Origin: Methanosaeta sp. PtaB.Bin039
GTDB taxonomy: Archaea; Halobacteriota; Methanosarcinia; Methanotrichales; Methanotrichaceae
DNA: 47,579 bases
Direction: 5' to 3'
Assembly: GCA_002067795.1 (NCBI GenBank)
Contig: MVQI01000048.1
Coordinates: 1 to 47,579 of the forward strand
Shown: piece after piece, positions 22,642 through 32,440 of the stretch
Layout: the number at the start of each line of letters is the position of its first letter
Position numbering within the stretch: the first letter of the stretch is position 1
Translations under genes and position numbers: made by a program
The notes under the pieces: generated by a model
Databases searched by the model: none
The model's input: the letters and a program-made list of their open reading frames with translations, nothing else
Told to the model about the DNA's origin: nothing

Positions 22642-25542
22642 ATGGTGGTCAAGATGGGTGGGCTTGCTTTAAAATTCTCGACCCGGTGCCTGGCTCTGAT
22701 GCTCTTCTCAGCCCTGCTACTGGGATTTATCGCTTCGGCGGAGGATGCTGCTTCAAGTGCAGGTTTTCTGTCCGTAAACGGCACAAAGTTCCTGGATATC
22801 GATGGCGATGGAGCCCGAGATTCCGATGAGGCAGTCTTGTCAGGGTGGAAGATCTTGCTGCAGAGAGACGGTCTGGAGATCTCCAACACCACGACGGACC
22901 AGGATGGCGGGTATCGGTTCTCCGATCTTGCCCCAGGCAACTATACGATATCGGAGGAGGCCCAGGCCGGTTGGAACATCACCGTTCCGGGCGGCGGATC
23001 CTATCAGGTCACTCTGACCGACCAAAGCTCACATGGTCTTGATTTCGGAAACCGGCGCGCCGAGCCCGCTGTTTATTCACCGCAGGAGAGCGACTATCCG
23101 GTGATGCGGCCGACCGAGGAGGAGATGAAACGCTGGCTGAGCCGATTCAACGCCACGCCCAAGATGGCAGCGGTCTCCTCCCAGCAGATCGCGGCCATGA
23201 TCTCGACCATGCCCGCTTCATACAGCCTTCTGAAGTACCTGGAGTACACTCCGTCTGAGAGAAATCAGGGGAGCTGCGGCAACTGCTGGGCCTGGGCAGG
23301 GACAGGTGTCCTTGAGGTTGACATGGCCTCTAAGAAGGGTCTCGTGGACCGGCTCTCCCTCCAGTACCTATCCTCAAACTATCAGAGCGGTTTTGGCAAG
23401 AACTGGGCCTGCTGCGGCGGCTGGCTGGCAGACCTGGCGGATTTCTACTCCACCCAGAAGATGGCAATCCCCTGGTCCAACTCAAATGCCCAGTGGCAGG
23501 ACGGACGCAAGATATGCGAATCGTCCACCTCAGTCTCTCCAAATCTGATCTCAACCAATCCGCGCTACTCACTGAGCTCGGTTACGGTTGAGACAATACC
23601 CACCCAGCAGGTTGGCTCCGAGGCGGCGATTGCCAACATCAAGAACGTCCTGCTGAGCGATCGGGCCATCTGGTTCGCGTACTTCCTGCCCACCGACTCG
23701 GCCTGGAGCGATTTCAAGTACTTCTGGGGATCTGAGCCCGAGTCCTCTGTCTGGCGGCCGGATTATTGCGGCGAGTACTTCGTGTTTGGGCCATGCCCCA
23801 ATGCAGGAGGTGGCCATGCCGTCCTATGCGTGGGCTATGACGAGACCGACCCGAACGATCGCAGCTGGCTGATGCTGAACAGCTGGGGCTCCTCTGGCCT
23901 GCGGCCAGGCGGCCTGTTCCGTTTGAGCATGGACATGGACTACAGCTGCAGCTATCCAAACGTCGGATATGCATACTACTGGCAGACTCTCAAGGTATCA
24001 TATCCCAGCAACACCGCTCCTTCCCGTCCAGTGCTCCCACAGGGCGCCACCAGGTGTTACCAGAACGATGGGCACTCCTACACCACGCTGGCCTTCGATC
24101 CGGAGGGAGACCAGATCCGCTTCACATTCGACTGGGGCGACAGGTCTGCCCAAAATACGACCGGACCTGTGGATTCCGGTAGCTACTGCTCTTCTTGGCA
24201 TGTATGGAAGACCGCTGGCAACTACACCGTCAAGGTCAGGGCCACGGACAGCAAGGGCCTCAATTCGGAGTGGTCTGAGGGTCTTGCAGTGATGGTAACC
24301 GATGCTGGGATCAACCTGCCTCCGGACAGGCCAATCACGCCGTCCGGTCCCTCCAGCGGGGGGGTTGGCATGGAGTATCGGTTCAGCTCTGCAGCCGTGG
24401 ATCCTGAGAATGAGCCGCTGACGCTGACGTTCGACTGGGGCGACAACTCCAGCAACTCAACCCAAGAGGTATCCTCCGGGACCCAGGTGCAGGCCTCTCA
24501 CATCTGGTCGTCTCCTGCCACCTATCCGGTACGCGTTAGGGCCACCGACCGCCGGGGTGCAGTCTCAGAATGGTCCGCCACCAAGAATTTCACCGTCTCG
24601 GCCAATAAGAATCCAATGGCACCGACCGTCCCATTCGGGCCGACCGCTGGATTTACCGATGCGACGCTGACGTTCAACTCATCTGCCAGCGACCCGGACG
24701 GCGATACGGTGAAGATAATATTCTTCTGGGGCGACGGCCAGTCTACGGAGACAGGGATGGTCCCTTCCGGATACAGGGTGCAGGCATCGCACATCTGGAC
24801 CTCTCCTGGCTCCTATCAGATTCGGGCCCAGGCAGTAGACTCCAGGGGCGGATACTCCGGCCTGTCCCGGACGAAGACGATCAAGATCAACCGCAATAGC
24901 TCTCCTGCCACTCCAAGGGTGCTTGAGGGATCGGGCCAGGCCTTCGTCAACGCCACTGCGAGCTTTGCAGTCACCACGAAAGATCCGGAGCGAGACCGTG
25001 TGCGATACTCCATCCGCTGGGGTGATGGCAACACATCCACAACGCATCTGGCCACCTCAGGCAGCCGGGTGGTTGTCCATCACCGCTGGAAGGAAGCCGG
25101 CACATATGCGGTGCAGGTGCGGGCTACCGACATAAAAGGGGCGGCTTCCGACTGGTCTGTCCCCATCTCGGTGGTGGTGACTTCAGGCGCCCAACAGTAT
25201 CAGAATGGCAGCCAGCAGTCCAAGAGCGCCAGCATTCACGTGGTGCTGGGCAACCAGACCGACCTCAATGAGACAATCGACGAGGCCTGGGAAAACCAGA
25301 CCACAGCAAACCGGACCTTTGCAGACCAGGCGCCTGCCAATCGGACCCAGCCAGAAAGCCCTATCGGCAGATCTCCGGTCCAGGTCGGTGGCAACGACAC
25401 CGACGTTATCGTCGATCCCTCGATATCGGCCATCGGTCAGACCGGCGGGGCACCTGCAGGGGAGGTCAGCGGCAGCAGGACGACGGGGGTGGGCGAGCAA
25501 GAGCAATCCGTGCATTACCTCAAGGTGTCCATGGGGAGGTGA
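22642..25542 (+). CDS. Secreted papain-family (C1A) protease with SdrD-B-like and PKD domains
   Basis: A 966-residue exported protein. Signal peptide about 1-33 (ends ASAEDA), a CnaB/SdrD-B-like beta domain at 43-138 (SGWKILLQRDG, DGGYRFSDLAPGNYTISEE), and a C1A peptidase at about 195-455. The peptidase has oxyanion Gln209, catalytic Cys215 in QGSCGNCWAW, His392 in GGHAVLCVGYD, and Asn413 in MLNSWGSSG, so all key residues are present. Four PKD repeats follow (about 460-552, 556-652, 656-750, 754-846), with DWGD, FWGDG and RWGDG cores, then a low-complexity Asn/Gln/Thr-rich tail. There is no C-terminal membrane anchor. Likely surface or sheath protein processing or scavenging; this is inference. 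Confidence 0.92.
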   Translation: MVVKMGGLALKFSTRCLALMLFSALLLGFIASAEDAASSAGFLSVNGTKFLDIDGDGARDSDEAVLSGWKILLQRDGLEISNTTTDQDGGYRFSDLAPGNYTISEEAQAGWNITVPGGGSYQVTLTDQSSHGLDFGNRRAEPAVYSPQESDYPVMRPTEEEMKRWLSRFNATPKMAAVSSQQIAAMISTMPASYSLLKYLEYTPSERNQGSCGNCWAWAGTGVLEVDMASKKGLVDRLSLQYLSSNYQSGFGKNWACCGGWLADLADFYSTQKMAIPWSNSNAQWQDGRKICESSTSVSPNLISTNPRYSLSSVTVETIPTQQVGSEAAIANIKNVLLSDRAIWFAYFLPTDSAWSDFKYFWGSEPESSVWRPDYCGEYFVFGPCPNAGGGHAVLCVGYDETDPNDRSWLMLNSWGSSGLRPGGLFRLSMDMDYSCSYPNVGYAYYWQTLKVSYPSNTAPSRPVLPQGATRCYQNDGHSYTTLAFDPEGDQIRFTFDWGDRSAQNTTGPVDSGSYCSSWHVWKTAGNYTVKVRATDSKGLNSEWSEGLAVMVTDAGINLPPDRPITPSGPSSGGVGMEYRFSSAAVDPENEPLTLTFDWGDNSSNSTQEVSSGTQVQASHIWSSPATYPVRVRATDRRGAVSEWSATKNFTVSANKNPMAPTVPFGPTAGFTDATLTFNSSASDPDGDTVKIIFFWGDGQSTETGMVPSGYRVQASHIWTSPGSYQIRAQAVDSRGGYSGLSRTKTIKINRNSSPATPRVLEGSGQAFVNATASFAVTTKDPERDRVRYSIRWGDGNTSTTHLATSGSRVVVHHRWKEAGTYAVQVRATDIKGAASDWSVPISVVVTSGAQQYQNGSQQSKSASIHVVLGNQTDLNETIDEAWENQTTANRTFADQAPANRTQPESPIGRSPVQVGGNDTDVIVDPSISAIGQTGGAPAGEVSGSRTTGVGEQEQSVHYLKVSMGR

Positions 25543-25687
25543 GGCCCCCCTCCCTTCTTCCTCCTATTCATGCTTTTTTGTAGGACCTTTATGCAATTGC
25601 CTTTTTCATAGGTTGCTCTGCAGACTTCAGTAATCTTCGGAAACGTATATCTTCCTCCTCACCCATAGCTTCCGGCGGTGTCATCCA

Positions 25688-27703
25688 TTGTCCTCAGATA
25701 GCGTTCCTACCCTGGTGACCTGCGGCCTGCCCTATGCCAATGGTCCTGCTCACATCGGTCACCTTCGCACCTACGTCCCGGCAGACATCTTCGTTCGGGG
25801 ATTGCGGAAAATGGGTCGGGACGTTCTTTTTCTATGCGGATCCGATGCACATGGGACTCCGATCGTGGTGAATGCCGAGTCGCAGGGCCTCTCCCCACAG
25901 GAGCTGGTAAACCGGTATCACCAGCACTTCGACTCCGTGTTCCGTGGCATGAACGTGATCTTCGACTACTTCGGCTCAACCGATGCCCCCTCCAACCATA
26001 TCCGGACTCAGGAGATCGTCCGGTCCCTGATGGATGGTGGCCATGTATACCCCCAGGAGATCGAGCTGGCCTTCTGCCCGAAATGCCAGCGTTTCCTGCC
26101 TGATCGGTATGTGGAGGGGATATGTCCTTACTGCGGTGTGCCGTCCCGTGGCGATGAGTGCGATCAGGGCTGTGGCAGGCATCTTGAGCCTGGAGAGATC
26201 AAGGAGGCCGTCTGCAAGGTGTGCGGATCACGCGCCGAGTACAGAAAGCAGGTGCATTACTTCTTCCGCCTCTCTGCTTTCAGGGACTTCCTGCTCGAAC
26301 ATCTGAAGTCGCTGGGCGGCACAGCCAGCGCCCGCAACTACGCGGCCGAGTGGGTCAGACAGGAGCTCAAGGATTGGTGCATCACGCGCAACATGTCCTG
26401 GGGGGTCAAGTTCCCTGGAGACGACCGCCTGGTGGTCTACGTCTGGGTGGACGCGCCAATCGGTTACATTTCCTTCACCGAGGAGTGGGCCCGAGCCCAT
26501 GGCGAAGACTGGGAGCGTTACTGGAAAGCCCCCTCCGATATCATACATTTCATCGGCGGCGACATAATCTATCATCATTGCATATTCTGGCCAGCCATGC
26601 TGAAGGGTGCCGGCTACACCAGGCCCTCTGCTGTGGTGGCCAGCGGCATGCTGAAGGTTGACGAGAAGAAGTTCTCCAAGTCTCGCGGCTATGTGGTCTG
26701 GGTCAAGGACGACTACCTGGACCAGGGGCTGGAGCCTGACTATCTGAGGTACTACCTGGCCAGCTACACATCACATACCAAAGACGTGAACTTTGCCTGG
26801 AAGATCTTCCAGGAGAAGCTCAATTCCGAGCTTGTGGGGGCGTTTGGAAATTTCCTGAACCGTGCCATCACATTCTCTGTCAAGAACTTCGACGGCAAGG
26901 TGCCAAAAGGCGATATCGATCCCGAGGTGCAAGAGCGGATCGGTGCAGCAGTGAGTGATGCCATCTCTGCCCTGCATGAGTATGAGTTCAAGAAGATGGC
27001 CGATGGGATCATGTCTCTGGCCGACTTCGCCAATACATACTTCCAGAGCCGTGAGCCGTGGAAGCTCGTCCGCTCGGACAGGCAGGCGGCCGCATCCGCT
27101 GTCAGGTCCTGTCTGCAGATGGCCAAGGCCCTGGTCATACTCATGCAGCCCATAATGCCGTCCAAGATGGAGGCGGCCTGGCAGCAGCTGGGCCTGGATG
27201 GCTCGGCGAACCTGGCCCTCTTCAGCGATGCCGCCGTCCCCATGGCCCAGGGCCAGCTGCTGGGTGTGCCAAAGATACTGTTTACCAAGATGGAGGACTC
27301 CTCAGTAGAGCGGCTGGACGGCATATTCAAGTCCCGAATCGAGGCTGCCGCTGGACGGGAGGAGAAGGCGGCAGTCAAGGCGCTGATATCCTTCGATCAG
27401 TTCAAGGCCATTCAGCTGCGTGTCGGCTGCGTAGTGGAGGCAGAGGGCATCAAGGGCTCCAGCAAGCTGCTGCGTCTGGTGGTCGACTTAGGCGAGGAGC
27501 GTCGCCAGGTGGTGGCCGGCATAGCCCAGGCCTATCCGCCCCAGTCACTGATCGGGCGTCAGGTGGTGGCGGTTGTCAACCTGGAGCCGGCAAAGCTCTT
27601 TGGGGTGGAGTCGCAGGCCATGCTGCTGGCGGCAGATGTGGATGGCCAAGCGGTTTTGCTGCGCCCAGATCAGGAGGTTCCGGCGGGAACGATGGTGCGT
27701 TAA
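25688..27703 (+). CDS. metG: Methionyl-tRNA synthetase with C-terminal tRNA-binding domain
   Basis: Charges initiator and elongator tRNA(Met). 671 residues, class I: PAHIGHLRTY (HIGH) near 20, KKFSKSRG (KMSKS) near 323, and a double zinc-knuckle of C-x-x-C pairs between about 125 and 180. An OB-fold tRNA-binding domain follows at about 575-671 (LRVGCVVEAEGIKGSSKLLRLVVDLG). The fused C-terminal domain is the dimerising tRBD seen in many MetRS. The start is TTG at 25688, since no ATG fits the beginning SSDSVPTLVTCGLPYANG. Confidence 0.96.
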   Translation: MSSDSVPTLVTCGLPYANGPAHIGHLRTYVPADIFVRGLRKMGRDVLFLCGSDAHGTPIVVNAESQGLSPQELVNRYHQHFDSVFRGMNVIFDYFGSTDAPSNHIRTQEIVRSLMDGGHVYPQEIELAFCPKCQRFLPDRYVEGICPYCGVPSRGDECDQGCGRHLEPGEIKEAVCKVCGSRAEYRKQVHYFFRLSAFRDFLLEHLKSLGGTASARNYAAEWVRQELKDWCITRNMSWGVKFPGDDRLVVYVWVDAPIGYISFTEEWARAHGEDWERYWKAPSDIIHFIGGDIIYHHCIFWPAMLKGAGYTRPSAVVASGMLKVDEKKFSKSRGYVVWVKDDYLDQGLEPDYLRYYLASYTSHTKDVNFAWKIFQEKLNSELVGAFGNFLNRAITFSVKNFDGKVPKGDIDPEVQERIGAAVSDAISALHEYEFKKMADGIMSLADFANTYFQSREPWKLVRSDRQAAASAVRSCLQMAKALVILMQPIMPSKMEAAWQQLGLDGSANLALFSDAAVPMAQGQLLGVPKILFTKMEDSSVERLDGIFKSRIEAAAGREEKAAVKALISFDQFKAIQLRVGCVVEAEGIKGSSKLLRLVVDLGEERRQVVAGIAQAYPPQSLIGRQVVAVVNLEPAKLFGVESQAMLLAADVDGQAVLLRPDQEVPAGTMVR

Positions 27704-27764
27704 GATGTTTTCGTGTTGTCATTTGAGAATTGAGATCCATGAGGGATACTAGAGGTGAATTGTC

Positions 27765-29471
27765 TTGCTTAGTGTGGAAGGCCTGGAGAAATCGTATCAG
27801 GTGATGGACCGGTCTGTGCCAGCTCTGCGTGGGGTGAGCTTCTCGGTAAACGAGGGGGAGATTCTGGGAATCCTCGGCAAAAGCGGCAGCGGAAAGAGCA
27901 CTCTTATGAGGATACTGCGGGGGATCGAGCCGTTTGACTCAGGGCGCATAGTCTGCGACGGTATAGAGATAACCCCTGACTCGCCCCAGGACGTCTTGGA
28001 CAAGCAGATCGGCATAACTGCAATTCATATGCAGCGGGAGTTCGGACTCTGGACTGAGTCGGCGCTGAAGAACGTAGTCCGTCGAGTGTACTCCCGGGTC
28101 ACCGGCTACGAGGCCTTGCCAATTGAGGAGGATCCCGATTATCAGAAGTACTACGATGAGGCTCGCTACTACCTGGGCCTGGTCGGGCTGGAGAAAAAGG
28201 CCAACCACCTGGGCACAATTCTCAGCGGTGGAGAGAAGCAGCGGTTGATGATCGCCAGGCAGCTTGCCAAGAAGCCACGGCTTCTGTTGCTGGACGAGCC
28301 TGCCACCATGGCCTGCCCGGCCACAAAGCAGGAAATGCTGGACACGATCCTAAAGGTAAACCGGGATCTGGGGCTGACAACCCTGGTAGTCTCCCACCTG
28401 CCTGAGGTCCATCGGTATCTTGCCTCGCGGATGATCTGGCTGGAGGACGGGCAGATCCGATCCGTCGGCGGCACCAAGGAGATCCTGGATCAGTTCCTGT
28501 CCGGCATGGGTCCTCTGGCACCGCTTCCTGCTAGGCCAGCACCACATCCGGTAATCCGCGTCACCGGCCTTTGCAAGAGGAACTATCTGGTTGGATGCGG
28601 CGAGGTCATGAACATCTCCAACCTGAACCTGGACATCAATATGGGCGAGACCACGGCCCTAATCGGCTCAAGCGGGGCTGGCAAGACCACCCTCCTCATG
28701 ATAATACAGGGTCTGCGCCTCCCGAAAGAAGGGAGCATAAGCTATCGCCTGGATGATCGCTGGGTGGATATAACCCAGTTCTCGCCGGAGCGCATGGACG
28801 TCCGCCGCAATATCGGGATCATGTTCCAGGAGTTCGCACTCATGCCCAATGAGACCATTCAAGAGCAGATCGGTTACAGGTTGGGTGTCAAGGGTCCGGA
28901 CGTGCTGGACCACGCCAGGGCGGTGGCAAGAGAGGGCGGTGTCAGCGACCTGGTCCTCGATGCGCTTTACACAATCGCCGATATGACCGAGGATGACGCC
29001 CGGGCCTCCCTTGAGAAGCTCGGCCTGTCCAGGGATGTCCTGCGAGAGTTCTTCCCCAGCCTGCCGGGCGAGGACGCCGCACGGTTTGCCAGGCCGATAT
29101 TCGAACTGTTGGGGCTGGACCCGTCGGTCTTGGGCAAGCTTCCCGAGCAGCTCAGCGGCGGTGAGCGGGTGAGGGCCTCTTTGGCCATACTTCTGGCAGC
29201 CAATCCGCAGATACTGATCCTTGACGAGCCTTTTGGGGATATAGATCCCATAACTCTGCGGGAGGTGGCCAATGCCATGAAGAAGGTCCAGGAGACGTAC
29301 GGGACCACCATCCTGCTGGTTAGCCACCATGTAGGCCTGGTGCAGGAGGTGGCCCATCGGGCACTTCTTCTTGAGGGAGGCCAGATCGTGGAGGACGGCG
29401 ATCCTGCAGAGGTTTGCAGGCGTTTCCTCTCCCGCTGCGATGCCAGATACCTGCAGAGCGAGGCGCCGTGA
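27765..29471 (+). CDS. atwA: Methyl-coenzyme M reductase activation ATPase AtwA (component A2)
   Basis: ATP-binding factor required to reduce the nickel of F430 and activate Mcr, the terminal methanogenic enzyme. 568 residues with two ABC ATPase modules. Module 1: GKSGSGKST near 40, LSGGEKQR, and LLLLDEPATMACPATKQE. Module 2: GSSGAGKTT near 305, LSGGERVRASLAI, and ILILDEPFGDIDP. No membrane segments. TTG start at 27765, with AGAGGTGAA about 8 bases upstream. It follows metG by 61 bases and may be co-transcribed. Confidence 0.94.
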   Translation: MLSVEGLEKSYQVMDRSVPALRGVSFSVNEGEILGILGKSGSGKSTLMRILRGIEPFDSGRIVCDGIEITPDSPQDVLDKQIGITAIHMQREFGLWTESALKNVVRRVYSRVTGYEALPIEEDPDYQKYYDEARYYLGLVGLEKKANHLGTILSGGEKQRLMIARQLAKKPRLLLLDEPATMACPATKQEMLDTILKVNRDLGLTTLVVSHLPEVHRYLASRMIWLEDGQIRSVGGTKEILDQFLSGMGPLAPLPARPAPHPVIRVTGLCKRNYLVGCGEVMNISNLNLDINMGETTALIGSSGAGKTTLLMIIQGLRLPKEGSISYRLDDRWVDITQFSPERMDVRRNIGIMFQEFALMPNETIQEQIGYRLGVKGPDVLDHARAVAREGGVSDLVLDALYTIADMTEDDARASLEKLGLSRDVLREFFPSLPGEDAARFARPIFELLGLDPSVLGKLPEQLSGGERVRASLAILLAANPQILILDEPFGDIDPITLREVANAMKKVQETYGTTILLVSHHVGLVQEVAHRALLLEGGQIVEDGDPAEVCRRFLSRCDARYLQSEAP

Positions 29472-29570
29472 GGTTGGCATAAGCTGCATGGCTATGATCC
29501 GGGCTGCACCAATGCGTACGCAAGCCAAGCATTACCGTGCTTGAGAAAAATAACAGTGGATTTGAGGTTT

Positions 29571-30686
29571 ATGGATCAGGATCTGGGGGAGATTTACCGG
29601 CGGATGGAGGGCAGGATCAGCCAGGAGGATTTCCTTTCCAGGGTGGATGAGAAGGTCTCCCTGATGGGGGGTCTCTGCGATCCGCACACAGCCGCGCTCC
29701 TCGTTGCCAGGGAGCTGGGGGTGGGCGATGTCCAGGTCAAGATCAGGGATATCCGGCCGGAGTCAGGCATGGTTGGATTCGTCGGCCGGGTGGTGTCCTC
29801 CTCTCAAGTGCGGGAATTTCGGCGTTCGGATGGCAGCTCCGGAAAGGTTGCCAGCCTGATCCTCGGAGACGAGACCGGGATTGTGCGGGTGGTACTCTGG
29901 GACGAGGGAGCCGAGCTGGTTCGCTCCGGTGACCTGCACGCCGATCAGGTTCTGCAGGTGCGAGGCTTTGCCAGGGAGGGACGGGACGGGACCGAGGTAT
30001 CTATCGGTAGGGGCTGCACTTTGCAGGAGGTTGATCAGGATATCAGGGTGCGTGTTGAGCCCTTCAAGATTGGGGAGATCTCAGCGGACCAAAGCGACCT
30101 CAACATAGTGGCAAGGGTGATTGAGGTCGGGGAGGTCCGGCAGTTCCAGCGAAAGGACGGCACTGCAGGCCGTCTGCGCAGCATAGTCCTGGGGGACGAG
30201 ACCGGCAAGATCCGAATGACCTTATGGGATCAGGCTGTCGATATGGATATCGCAGAAGGACAGGTCCTCGAAGTGATCAATGCCTCTTCGCGGGAGCGCT
30301 ACGGCCAGGTGGAGGTGCAGACCGGGCGCTATACAGTTATTCGCCAAAGTGCTGCCGAGGTGGAATACCAGGAGAGCCTGGTTCCAATTCGGGACCTGGA
30401 GGTAGGAGCGGTCTGCAGCATCAGCGGATTTGTGAGCGGCATCGGCGAGGTCAGGGAGTTTCAGCGAGGGGACGGTGCAGTCGGTCGGGTGGCGAATATT
30501 CACGTCTCCGATGCCACCGGTCGTGTTAAGGTGGCTCTGTGGGGTGATCTGGTAGAGCTTCTTAATGGTGTGGACCTGGGCTTCCGAGCCGAGATTCACG
30601 ACTGCCAGATAAAGAGCGGCTGGAATGACGAGCTTGAGGCCAGCTGTGGGTGGCGCAGCCGGATTACTTTCGCCCCGCCTGAATAA
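29571..30686 (+). CDS. rpa: Replication protein A-like single-strand DNA-binding protein
   Basis: Binds ssDNA in replication, repair and recombination. About 371 residues: an N-terminal helical region (MDQDLGEIYRRMEGRISQEDF) and three OB folds at roughly 60-155, 165-260 and 275-360. Each carries the motif GRVxxxxxVREFxRxDGSxGKVxxLxLGDETGxxRVxLWD, here seen as VREFRRSDGSSGKVASLILG, VRQFQRKDGTAGRLRSIVLG and VREFQRGDGAVGRVANIHVS. No zinc finger. The open frame extends to TTG 29541; ATG 29571 fits family starts, with GAGG just upstream. It immediately precedes radA, a functional pairing. Confidence 0.9.
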   Translation: MDQDLGEIYRRMEGRISQEDFLSRVDEKVSLMGGLCDPHTAALLVARELGVGDVQVKIRDIRPESGMVGFVGRVVSSSQVREFRRSDGSSGKVASLILGDETGIVRVVLWDEGAELVRSGDLHADQVLQVRGFAREGRDGTEVSIGRGCTLQEVDQDIRVRVEPFKIGEISADQSDLNIVARVIEVGEVRQFQRKDGTAGRLRSIVLGDETGKIRMTLWDQAVDMDIAEGQVLEVINASSRERYGQVEVQTGRYTVIRQSAAEVEYQESLVPIRDLEVGAVCSISGFVSGIGEVREFQRGDGAVGRVANIHVSDATGRVKVALWGDLVELLNGVDLGFRAEIHDCQIKSGWNDELEASCGWRSRITFAPPE

Positions 30687-30689
30687 GCC

Positions 30690-30739
30690 AGTTATAATTA
30701 AGCAACGTATGCATGGAAACGTCACTGAGGTCAGGTAGG
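30690..30739 (+). promoter_or_regulatory. radA promoter
   Basis: TTATAATT at 30692-30699 is a TATA-like element that predicts transcription near 30720. That lies downstream of the ATG at 30713, which supports translation from the ATG at 30740 with CAGGTAGG just before it. Confidence 0.45.
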
Positions 30740-31708
30740 ATGATGCTTTTAGAGGATCTGCCAGGGGTGGGGCCAGCCACCGCAGAGAAGCTGCGAGAGG
30801 CCGGGTACAATAGCGTGGAGGCCATTGCCGTGGCCTCGCCAGGAGAGCTGGTGGGAGCGGCAGAGGTGGGCGAGAGCACTGCGGCAAAGATCATAGCCGC
30901 AGCCAGACAGGCCGCGGATATCGGCGGCTTTGAGACCGGAGATCAGGTCTTGGAGCGGCGCAAGCTGGTGGGAAAGGTAACAACCTCAAGCAAGAGCTTC
31001 AACGAGCTGCTCGGCGGGGGTATGGAGACCCAGTCCATCGTCGAGGTGTACGGAGAGTTCGGCTCCGGAAAGACCCAGGTGGCCCACCAGCTGGCGGTCA
31101 ACGTCCAGCTTCCATCAGAGCTTGGGGGCCTTAGCGGCTCTGCGGTCATAATCGATACGGAGAACACGTTTCGGCCGGAGAGGATCGCCCAGATGGTAAA
31201 CGGCCTGAAGCCCTACGGCGATGCCGTTTGGGATTCGTCGGAGTTCCTGAAAAATATCCACGTAGCCCGTGCCTATAACTCCAACCACCAGATGCTTCTG
31301 GTGGAGTCGGCCATGGAACTGGCTGAGAAGCTGCGGGAGGCCGAGAAGCCTGTCCGGCTCATGATTGTGGACTCGGTAACCGCCCACTTTCGGGCCGAGT
31401 ACGTCGGCCGCGGCACTCTCGCCGACCGGCAGCAGAAGCTCAACAAGCACCTGCACGACCTGGTGCGTTTCGCCGACCTCAACAACGCCCTGGTCTTGGT
31501 AACCAACCAGGTGATGGCCAAGCCTGATACGTTCTTCGGGGACCCCACCAAGCCTGTGGGCGGCCACGTCCTGGGCCATACAGCCACCTTTCGGCTATAC
31601 CTGCGCAAGTCCAAGGGCGAGAAGAGGATCGCCCGGCTGGTGGACTCCCCCAATCTTCCCGACGGTGAGGCGGTCTTTTCGGTGACAACGGAGGGACTGC
31701 GGGATTGA
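30740..31708 (+). CDS. radA: DNA repair and recombination protein RadA
   Basis: Archaeal RecA/Rad51 strand-exchange ATPase. About 322 residues: helix-hairpin-helix DNA-binding domain at 1-55 ([19 protein letters not shown]), the polymerisation [11 protein letters not shown] segment, Walker [10 protein letters not shown] at 105-113, Walker [16 protein letters not shown], and the [15 protein letters not shown]2 region. No intein interrupts it. The alternative ATG at 30713 adds nine residues but lies upstream of the predicted transcript start. Its TGA overlaps the TTG of the phosphatase gene. Confidence 0.96.
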   Translation: MMLLEDLPGVGPATAEKLREAGYNSVEAIAVASPGELVGAAEVGESTAAKIIAAARQAADIGGFETGDQVLERRKLVGKVTTSSKSFNELLGGGMETQSIVEVYGEFGSGKTQVAHQLAVNVQLPSELGGLSGSAVIIDTENTFRPERIAQMVNGLKPYGDAVWDSSEFLKNIHVARAYNSNHQMLLVESAMELAEKLREAEKPVRLMIVDSVTAHFRAEYVGRGTLADRQQKLNKHLHDLVRFADLNNALVLVTNQVMAKPDTFFGDPTKPVGGHVLGHTATFRLYLRKSKGEKRIARLVDSPNLPDGEAVFSVTTEGLRD

Positions 31709-32403
31709 TCCGGGCGGTTGCGGCTGATATAGACGGCACGCTCACCGATATGCAGCGGGTTCTCAACTCGGCGTCGGTTGATACCATGCGCCAGCTGCAT
31801 GCGCTCGGGATCGTCGTGGTGCTGGTCACCGGAAACACCCACTGCTTTACCCGGGCGGCGGCGGTGATGCTGGGATGCAGCCATTTCGTGGCAGAAAACG
31901 GAGGTGTGACGTCCTGGGACGACCATATCGAGGTGCTTGCGGACCGTCAGGCCTGCGACCAGGCTTACCTGATGTTGCACGAGTCACTCGGGGTCAAGAA
32001 GTTCGACTCGCGTTACCGTCTGACAGATCTCGTGCTGCTGAGGGGCTTTGATGTAAAGGCAGCCGGACAGCTTATAAGGGACTCCGGGCTGCCGGTTGAG
32101 CTGGTGGATACCGGGTTTGCAGTCCACATCAAGAACATCGGACTATCCAAAGGCACCGGCCTCGAGCATCTGGCAGATGCCCTGAGGATACCCCTCTCAG
32201 AGTTTGCAGCTGTGGGCGACAGCGAGAGCGATCTCTCCATGTTCGAGCTGGCCGGATTTTCGGCAGCTGTGGCAAATGCCGACCCTGCGGTCAAAGAGGC
32301 GGCAGACTACGTCTCTGCGGAGCCCTTCGGTATGGGCTTCGCTGAGGTGATCCGCCATCTCAGTCAGAACGGGATGATGGGCCCGGCCAAAACCTGGTCA
32401 TAA
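31705..32403 (+). CDS. pgp: Phosphoglycolate phosphatase, archaeal HAD type
   Basis: Dephosphorylates 2-phosphoglycolate, a by-product of DNA repair or of RuBisCO oxygenation. 232 residues, HAD superfamily IIB: motif [11 protein letters not shown] at 6-15 with nucleophile D8, motif II VTGNTH, and the late motif [23 protein letters not shown] near 172-194. Family TA0175-like by length and cap type. TTG start overlaps the radA stop (TTGA), showing tight coupling. Linkage to radA fits clearance of phosphoglycolate from DNA strand ends, but that is inference. Confidence 0.9.
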   Translation: MIRAVAADIDGTLTDMQRVLNSASVDTMRQLHALGIVVVLVTGNTHCFTRAAAVMLGCSHFVAENGGVTSWDDHIEVLADRQACDQAYLMLHESLGVKKFDSRYRLTDLVLLRGFDVKAAGQLIRDSGLPVELVDTGFAVHIKNIGLSKGTGLEHLADALRIPLSEFAAVGDSESDLSMFELAGFSAAVANADPAVKEAADYVSAEPFGMGFAEVIRHLSQNGMMGPAKTWS

Positions 32404-32440
32404 TGCCGGATCATCTCGCCAGATCATATAGGCAGGGCAG

